The translations under genes were made by a program, and so were the position numbers. This document shows positions 59,093 through 64,000 of a stretch of DNA of 64,000 nucleotides, piece after piece. Position 1 is the stretch's first letter, and every line of letters begins with the position of its first letter. The notes under the pieces were generated by a model. The model saw nothing but the letters and a program-made list of their open reading frames with translations. It ran no database searches and had not been told where the DNA came from. The stretch comes from Amycolatopsis decaplanina DSM 44594 (GTDB lineage Bacteria; Actinomycetota; Actinomycetes; Mycobacteriales; Pseudonocardiaceae): the NCBI RefSeq assembly GCF_000342005.1, contig NZ_AOHO01000084.1, forward strand, positions 28,233 to 92,232, in the 5' to 3' direction.

Positions 59093-59701
59093 TCAGGGCC
59101 AGGAGCCGGAACGCGGGTACACCGCCCAGGCGCGCTCCCAGGCCGCGGCCCGGTGCCGGTCCAGAATCAGCCGGACGACCTGGTGGAGCAGGACGAGCGC
59201 GGCGACCATAGCGAACCAGAGCCAGAGGCCGACGAGCACGGAATCGAACACGGCGGTCGACGCTGTCCTCGGGGCGGCGGTGAGCTCACCGCGGGCGTCG
59301 ATCCAGATCGGCACGGCCGATCCGGCGGGGCTGCCCGGCGTCGCGAGGACACCGCCGGTGTGCCGCACGCCGCGCGAATCGGTCCAGGTCGCCTCGGTGG
59401 TGGAGTTGCCGGTGCCGACGCTCTCGCTGTCGACGATGCGGACGGGCGCGTCCTTCGACAGGTACGCGGTGGCGGCCTGACGTCCGATCGCGTCGGCGGC
59501 GGCCGCGGCGACCTGCCTGCCGTGGTTGGCCGAGCCGACGGCGGCCGCGACCGGGATGGCGAGCAGCGCCGCGAGGATGACGACCTTGAGGAGAAGGGCT
59601 TCGAATCGGTCGGAGCCGCGGGCCAGCGAATTGTGACCAGGGAAGAGCCGACGCCGGAACCGGGCGATCGGACCGCTGGACCCGTGCACGAGGAACCCCA
59701 T
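59093..59701 (-). CDS. Rv1733c-like two-helix membrane protein
   Basis: 202 aa. DRFEALLLKVVILAALLAIPVAAAVGSA is the first transmembrane helix with the DR-EALL signature of the Rv1733c family. A second helix is at ~155-175 (VLVGLWLWFAMVAALVLLHQ), with ~85 extracytoplasmic residues between (TDSRGVRHTGGVLATP). In M. tuberculosis Rv1733c is a dormancy-regulon membrane protein; function unknown. Confidence 0.72.
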   Translation of the reverse strand: MGFLVHGSSGPIARFRRRLFPGHNSLARGSDRFEALLLKVVILAALLAIPVAAAVGSANHGRQVAAAAADAIGRQAATAYLSKDAPVRIVDSESVGTGNSTTEATWTDSRGVRHTGGVLATPGSPAGSAVPIWIDARGELTAAPRTASTAVFDSVLVGLWLWFAMVAALVLLHQVVRLILDRHRAAAWERAWAVYPRSGSWP

Positions 59702-59812
59702 TCCCTCAGACCGCGAAATACCTCCATCGTCGATTCTCGGTCACCGGGGCACCGATGTCGCGGTATGGGGACACAGACCACTCTGTGAACCCGTACACAA
59801 CCTTTAATTCGT

Positions 59813-59841
59813 TTTACCTGTCCGAGTTCTCCCGCTACCGT
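59813..59841 (+). promoter_or_regulatory. Promoter TTTACC-N17-TACCGT of ABC-F leader
   Basis: TTTACC (59813-59818) and TACCGT (59836-59841) are 17 bp apart; 7 nt later ATG 59849 opens a short leader ORF. AT-rich compared with flanking sequence. Confidence 0.6.
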
Positions 59842-59848
59842 CTTCGGC

Positions 59849-59872
59849 ATGGGGATTTTCTTCACTCTGTGA
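59849..59872 (+). CDS. 7-residue leader peptide MGIFFTL of the ABC-F gene
   Basis: ATG GGG ATT TTC TTC ACT CTG TGA. Placed 7 nt after a -10, so it would be the first thing translated on the transcript. Its MGIF start resembles drug-stalled leader peptides such as ErmCL (MGIFSIFVI), suggesting ribosome stalling may control the downstream gene. Confidence 0.55.
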   Translation: MGIFFTL

Positions 59873-59883
59873 TTCTCGCCTTC

Positions 59884-59926
59884 GACGCGGCCCTGGCGTA
59901 GAGCCTTCGCTCCGCCGGGCCGCGTC
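59884..59926 (+). promoter_or_regulatory. Strong leader hairpin, probable attenuator of ABC-F gene
   Basis: GACGCGGCCCTGGCG (59884-59898) pairs with CGCCGGGCCGCGTC (59913-59926) with one bulge and an inner GAGC/GCTC helix. A second hairpin (CCGCGTGCG/CGCCGTACGCGG, 59930-59962) follows. It begins 11 nt after the leader stop codon. The rest of the 59702-60014 gap has the promoter at 59813 and no other gene. Confidence 0.6.
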
Positions 59927-60014
59927 CTTCCGCGTGCGCTCTTCTTCCTTCGCCGTACGCGGACCTCCCTGCCCGATCGCGATCGGCCGTGCCGAGAATC
60001 AGGAGGACGCCCCT

Positions 60015-61637
60015 ATGCGTACCCCGCATCAGAATCCCGGAACACAACTCGTGCTCTCCGGTGTCACCAAGCGTTTCGACGACCACGTCGTACTCGACCA
60101 GATCTCCCTCGCCGTCAAACCAGGGGAGAAGGCGGGCGTCATCGGCGACAACGGCTCCGGCAAGTCCACCCTGCTGAGGCTGATCGCCGGCCGCGATCGG
60201 GCGGACAACGGCACGGTGACCGTCACCGCGCCCGGTGGCGTCGGCTATCTCCCGCAGACGCTGGAACTGCCCGACACCGCCACGGTCGGCGACGCGATCG
60301 ACCTCGCGCTAACAGACATCCGGGACCTGGAATCCCGGCTACGGGCGGCCGAAACGTCGCTCGAAACCGCCGAAGACCTGGCCGCTTACGGCGACCTCAT
60401 GACCGCCTACGAAGCCCGCGGCGGTTACGAGGCCGACGCCAGGGTGGAGGTCGCCCTGCACGGGCTCGGGCAACCGGGCCTCGACCGCGGCCGCGTGCTG
60501 GGCAGCCTGTCCGGCGGTCAGCGGTCCCGGCTGGCGCTCGCGGCCACCCTGGCCGCGTCGCCCGAACTACTGTTGCTGGACGAGCCGACCAACGATCTCG
60601 ACGACGAAGCCGTCGCCTGGCTGGAGAACCACCTCCGCGGGCATCGCGGCAGGGTCGTCGCGATCACCCACGACCGGATGTTCCTCAGCCGGGTCACCAC
60701 CACGATCCTCGAGGTCGACGCCGACCGCCGGACCGTGCAGCGGCACGGCGACGGCTACGCGGGGTACCTCGCGGCGAAGAAGGCCGCGCGGGCCCGGTGG
60801 GTCCGGGAGTACGAGGAGTGGCGGCTGGAGAAAACCCGTTACGAACGGATGGCGGACGTCAACATCGATCGGTTCTCGGCGATCCCGCGCAAGGCCCCGG
60901 CGGCCTTCAGCGGGGCGGGCGCCTTCCGGGCCCGCTCCCGGGCGCACGGGGCGATGAGCCGTATCCGGTCGGCCCGCGAGCGGATCCAACGGCTCGAGGC
61001 GGACCGGGTCCCGCCTCCGCCACAGCCGCTCCGGTTCACCGCGCGGATCGCCGCGGGGGAGACGGAGGCCGATCAGTACGTGGTGAAGGTGGACGACGTG
61101 TCGGTCGACGGCCGTCTGCCGCGGACGTCGCTCAGCGTGCTGCCCGGTGAGCGGGTCCTCGTGACCGGACCCAACGGGGCGGGCAAGACGACCTTGATGC
61201 GGGTGCTCGCCGGGGAGCTTGCGCCGTCGACGGGATCGGCGGAGCGGGCGGGCCGGATCGGGTTCCTGCGCCAGAACGGCGGGCTCGCCGCCGACGCACG
61301 GACCGTCCTGGCGGTGTTCGCCGGGGGCGGTGACGAGGACGAGGCGGCCGAGAAGTTGCTGTCGCTGGGCCTGTTCCGGGCACCGGATCTGCGCAAACCG
61401 GTCCGGGAGCTGTCCGTCGGGCAGCGGCGCAGGCTGGAACTGGCCCGGTTGGTGACGGCCCGGACCGACCTGCTGCTGCTCGACGAGCCGACCAACCATC
61501 TCGCCCCGGATCTCGTGGAGGAGATGGAACAGGCGCTCGCGGAGTACTCCGGCGCGCTCGTGGTCGTCACGCACGACCGCCGGATGCGGCGGGCCTTCGA
61601 GGGGAGGCGCCTCGAATTGGTCACTTCAGCGGCGTGA
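60015..61637 (+). CDS. ABC-F ribosome-protection ATPase (TlrC/OleB-like)
   Basis: 540 aa, two ABC domains without membrane segments. Domain 1: Walker A GDNGSGKST, signature LSGGQRS, Walker B LLLLDEPTNDLDD. Linker ~255-335 is charged and helical (RYERMADVNIDRF). Domain 2: GPNGAGKTT, LSVGQRRR, LLLLDEPTNHL. ABC-F proteins displace antibiotics from the ribosome. AGGAGG at 60001 sets ATG 60015. Leader peptide and hairpin suggest inducible expression. Converges on the GH1 gene with 17-nt overlap. Confidence 0.92.
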   Translation: MRTPHQNPGTQLVLSGVTKRFDDHVVLDQISLAVKPGEKAGVIGDNGSGKSTLLRLIAGRDRADNGTVTVTAPGGVGYLPQTLELPDTATVGDAIDLALTDIRDLESRLRAAETSLETAEDLAAYGDLMTAYEARGGYEADARVEVALHGLGQPGLDRGRVLGSLSGGQRSRLALAATLAASPELLLLDEPTNDLDDEAVAWLENHLRGHRGRVVAITHDRMFLSRVTTTILEVDADRRTVQRHGDGYAGYLAAKKAARARWVREYEEWRLEKTRYERMADVNIDRFSAIPRKAPAAFSGAGAFRARSRAHGAMSRIRSARERIQRLEADRVPPPPQPLRFTARIAAGETEADQYVVKVDDVSVDGRLPRTSLSVLPGERVLVTGPNGAGKTTLMRVLAGELAPSTGSAERAGRIGFLRQNGGLAADARTVLAVFAGGGDEDEAAEKLLSLGLFRAPDLRKPVRELSVGQRRRLELARLVTARTDLLLLDEPTNHLAPDLVEEMEQALAEYSGALVVVTHDRRMRRAFEGRRLELVTSAA

Positions 61638-62994
61638 GCGGTCCGTCCACTTTGGCCGGGTTGAGGCAGCTGTCGAGCCCGTCCACGAGGGAACAGGTCC
61701 CCGGCCCGCGCTTGAGCCGGTAGCCCCGCGGCGCGCCACCCGCCGTCACCAGATCCTGGTACGCGGGAACGGCGTCCGTGGGGCGCCGGGTCAGCACGGG
61801 GTCGGCGAGGGCGTCCACTGTGTACAGCCCGAACCGGGCCCGATAACTGCCCCATTCGTAGTTGTCGGTGAGGCTCCAGTAGTTGTAGCCGATGAGGTTC
61901 ATCCCGTCGGCCTTCGCCCGCTGGAGCCAGTACACGGTGTCGCGCACGTGATCGCCGCGGGTGTAGTCCGCGTCGCGGAGCTTCCCGTTGTCGGTCGCCA
62001 TGCCGTTTTCGACGATGTAGAGGGGCAGGCGCGGGAACCGGTTGTGGTAGCTGCGGAGCGCGTAATAGATGCCTTCGGGCTGGAGCTTCACGTCCCAGAA
62101 CTTGTCCGTGGCGGCGGCGAACACCGTCCAGTTGGCGATGCTGAGGCCGTAGTAGTAGTCGATGCCGATGAAGTCGAGCTTGTCCTTGACCTGGTCGAGG
62201 AAGAACCAGTCGGCCATCCCGTTGACCCCGGTGATGTAGGCCTGGTTGCTGGTGACCTTCGAGGCCGGGTCGAGTTCGTGGATCAGGTCGTAGGCCCGCC
62301 GGTGCGCCTGGACGACGTTGGACTGCGCCGCGAAGTACCGCGTGGGGTCCAGCGCGCCGACCTTCTGTTCGTTCCGGAGGAAGATGAGCGGCTCGTTGAA
62401 CGTCACCCAGAGCACGTCCTGTCCGGCGTAGCGCTGGACGATCTTCCGGCTGAACTCCAGCCACGCGTCGGCCGTCCGAGTCTCGGCCCAGCCGCCCTGA
62501 TCGAGTGCCCATCCCGGGTAGACCCAATGGTTGAGCGTGATCATCGGTGTCATGCCCGCGGACCGGACCTGCCGGAGCACGTCGTCGTAGAAGGCCAGTT
62601 CGGTCTCGTCCCACCGGCCGGGTGAGGGTTCGACGCGAGCCCACTCGACGCCGAAGCGGTAGGTGTTGACGCCGAGCCCGGCCGCGAGGCGGATGTCCTC
62701 GGCGTAGCGGTGCCGGAAGTCCACGGAGTCGCGGTACTCGTCGACGCCGTCCTTGCCGGCGGAACGGTCCACGAATCGCTTCCAGTTGCTGTCCGGAGCG
62801 CTGCCCTCGGACTGGTAGCCCGACGACGCGACGCCCCAGTAGAAGTCCCGGGACCAGTCGGCATCCTGAGACGCGGACGCGTTCACGGCCGAAAATGTCG
62901 CGCATAGTGAGACGGCGACCACCGAGGACACCACCCGGCGTAATCTTCTCCGATGCTCCGGCCACTTCGTCGATCGTTCACCAGCGTCCGCCAT
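61621..62994 (-). CDS. Secreted GH1-family beta-glycosidase
   Basis: 457 aa. Arg-rich N-terminus and hydrophobic stretch (VVSSVVAVSLCATFSAVNASA) form a signal peptide. TIM-barrel with acid/base Glu in VTFNEPLIF and nucleophile Glu in YIVENGMATDNG, both GH1 hallmarks. Extracytoplasmic location is unusual for GH1. Two C-terminal cysteines (TCSLVDGLDSC) may bond. ATG 62994 has TAGCGT 7 nt ahead. Sugar substrate unknown. Confidence 0.88.
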   Translation of the reverse strand: MADAGERSTKWPEHRRRLRRVVSSVVAVSLCATFSAVNASASQDADWSRDFYWGVASSGYQSEGSAPDSNWKRFVDRSAGKDGVDEYRDSVDFRHRYAEDIRLAAGLGVNTYRFGVEWARVEPSPGRWDETELAFYDDVLRQVRSAGMTPMITLNHWVYPGWALDQGGWAETRTADAWLEFSRKIVQRYAGQDVLWVTFNEPLIFLRNEQKVGALDPTRYFAAQSNVVQAHRRAYDLIHELDPASKVTSNQAYITGVNGMADWFFLDQVKDKLDFIGIDYYYGLSIANWTVFAAATDKFWDVKLQPEGIYYALRSYHNRFPRLPLYIVENGMATDNGKLRDADYTRGDHVRDTVYWLQRAKADGMNLIGYNYWSLTDNYEWGSYRARFGLYTVDALADPVLTRRPTDAVPAYQDLVTAGGAPRGYRLKRGPGTCSLVDGLDSCLNPAKVDGPLTPLK

Positions 62995-63001
62995 CTTCCG
63001 G

Positions 63002-63030
63002 ACGCTAACGTGGGTGAACGGCGTAAACAA
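63002..63030 (-). promoter_or_regulatory. Promoter TTGTTT-N17-TAGCGT of GH1 gene
   Basis: On the minus strand TTGTTT (63025-63030) and TAGCGT (63002-63007) are 17 bp apart, with ATG 62994 7 nt further. Confidence 0.6.
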
Positions 63031-63067
63031 GCGGCCGTCCGGGGACTTCGACGATGACGTTGGGGAG

Positions 63068-63913
63068 ATGATCGACTTGACCGGCAGCACGGTCCGCCAT
63101 GCCGTCTATCTGCCACCTTTCGGCCCGTTCGGTGAGCCGGGGGTGCTCGTCGACCTCGCCGTTCGCGCCGAGGCGGCGGGCTGGGACGGGTTCTTCCTGT
63201 GGGACCACGTGGTCGCGGACACCATGCCCATCGCGGATCCGTGGACGACACTCGGCGCCATCGCGCACGCCACCAGCAGGCTGCTGTTCGGGCCGATGAT
63301 CACGCCGCCGGCCCGGCGCCGTCCATGGGTGGTCGCGCGGCACGCGTCGACGGTCAGCAGGCTCTCCGGCGGGCGGCTGATCCTCGGCACCGGGCTCGGT
63401 TCGGATGAATCCGGTGACTTCAGCCGGTTCGGTGAGCAGACCGACCTGCTGACCCGGTCGGCGATGTTCGACGAAGGCCTCGACGTCATCCGCGCGATCT
63501 GGTCCGGCAGGCGGTTCGACCACGACGGCGCCCACTACCAGGTCGCGCTCGCCGAGGCGCCGCCCGAGCCGTTCCGGATCCCGATCTGGGTGGCGAGCTC
63601 CACCGACAATCCGCGCGTCGTGCGGCGGGCGGCGTTGTGCGACGGGATCTTCCCGAATCCGGAGGACCACACGCCGACCGCCGAGGAGATCGCCGATACC
63701 CATCGCGCGCTCGGTCTTGCCGGGCTGGAGCCGGGCCGTCCCTTCGACGTCGCCGTCGCGGGGAACGCGAGTCCGGCGTGGGAGGAGCCGATCAAGGTCG
63801 ATCTGCCCGCGCTGGGGCAGGCGGGGATGACCTGGTGGATGGAGTCGCTGATGCACCTCGACCCGCTGGAGCTTTCACAGAAGATCGTGGACGCCGGTCC
63901 GCCTCGGTGGTGA
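63068..63913 (+). CDS. LLM-class F420-dependent oxidoreductase
   Basis: 281 aa. VRHAVYLPPFGPFGEPGVL, AAGWDGFFLWDHV and GRLILGTGLGSDESGDFSRFGE match the luciferase-like/F420 family. Divergent from GH1. The start is uncertain: ATG 63068 is used because conserved sequence begins ~10 residues later; the frame is open to 63014. Reaction unknown. Confidence 0.78.
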   Translation: MIDLTGSTVRHAVYLPPFGPFGEPGVLVDLAVRAEAAGWDGFFLWDHVVADTMPIADPWTTLGAIAHATSRLLFGPMITPPARRRPWVVARHASTVSRLSGGRLILGTGLGSDESGDFSRFGEQTDLLTRSAMFDEGLDVIRAIWSGRRFDHDGAHYQVALAEAPPEPFRIPIWVASSTDNPRVVRRAALCDGIFPNPEDHTPTAEEIADTHRALGLAGLEPGRPFDVAVAGNASPAWEEPIKVDLPALGQAGMTWWMESLMHLDPLELSQKIVDAGPPRW

Positions 63914-64000
63914 CGTGGCCGACGTGTCTCGTGAGTCTTTGATGTCCTTGCGGACGCCCCTGCTGGGGTGAAAATTGGGGGTGGTTGCCTGTGGAGGTCG
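63914..64000. other. Intergenic tail, possible half repeat
   Basis: CTCGTGAGT occurs at 63928-63936, a match to the repeat-family end; the window stops before a partner arm could be seen. No gene recognised. Confidence 0.3.

Noticed and set aside
1..64000. tRNA or rRNA genes, prophage or integrated element with att sites
   Set aside because: No cloverleaf-type or rRNA sequence recognised and no integrase, transposase or phage structural gene found by reading.

Overview
High-GC actinobacterial chromosome, most consistent with the Pseudonocardiales (Amycolatopsis or a close relative). The basis is GTG and TTG starts, a complete Pup-proteasome locus, F420-type oxidoreductases, DUF4333 and Eis proteins, and a gene order that tracks the Mycobacterium tuberculosis Rv2125-to-Rv2089c segment with insertions. 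I saw no tRNA or rRNA gene, phage gene, transposase or CRISPR array.

Layout. 1-5.4 kb: end of a metallophosphoesterase, a PAC2-family proteasome-chaperone homologue, a HAD phosphatase, an Ada-AlkA fusion with a second alkyltransferase, then hisE-hisG. 5.4-10.3 kb: orphan ParA, thioesterase, RecB/Cas4-like nuclease (leftward), membrane site-2 protease and tRNA m1A58 methyltransferase (rightward). 10.6-21.3 kb: two membrane-anchored secreted proteins, then the proteasome core: ARC/Mpa ATPase, dop, pup, prcB, prcA. A transporter, aldo-keto reductase, lipoprotein and Nudix gene sit between arc and dop. 21.4-31.3 kb: accessory block (ricin-type lectin, ArsR-like regulators, PAP2-diacylglycerol kinase fusion, oxidoreductases) around pafA. 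31.3-39.3 kb: pafB, pafC, a small membrane protein, tatA, tatC, a lipid kinase and helY. 39.3-40 kb: gene-free block of nested inverted repeats. 40-43.7 kb: a tandemly duplicated DUF4333-Eis module. 43.8-50.4 kb: pirin, 5'-3' exonuclease, two regulator-linked units, pepE, a Lrp-type regulator and a MazF-like toxin-antitoxin pair.

50.5-64 kb is accessory. Its most interesting part is an ovothiol-synthase-like (OvoA) gene preceded by a 20-codon ORF and divergent from an ATP-grasp ligase-MFS exporter operon, which looks like a small biosynthetic locus for a sulfur-histidine metabolite or peptide. It is followed by a two-peptidase operon, then an ABC-F ribosome-protection gene with a leader-peptide/hairpin leader, converging on a secreted GH1 beta-glucosidase.

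How the genes work together. Dop and PafA condition, ligate and remove Pup; ARC unfolds pupylated proteins and its GQYL tail docks on the PrcBA chamber; PafBC is the linked DNA-damage transcription activator, matching the repair genes nearby. Pup here ends in Glu, so Dop is not needed for deamidation. Many genes have a TANNNT hexamer 6-8 nt before the start codon, so leaderless transcripts appear common. Intergenic spaces carry two recurring inverted-repeat types: GTGAGTGGTAAGGACGGTT palindromes, some split into MITE-like elements, and long GTGAAG-containing hairpins that probably serve as bidirectional terminators.
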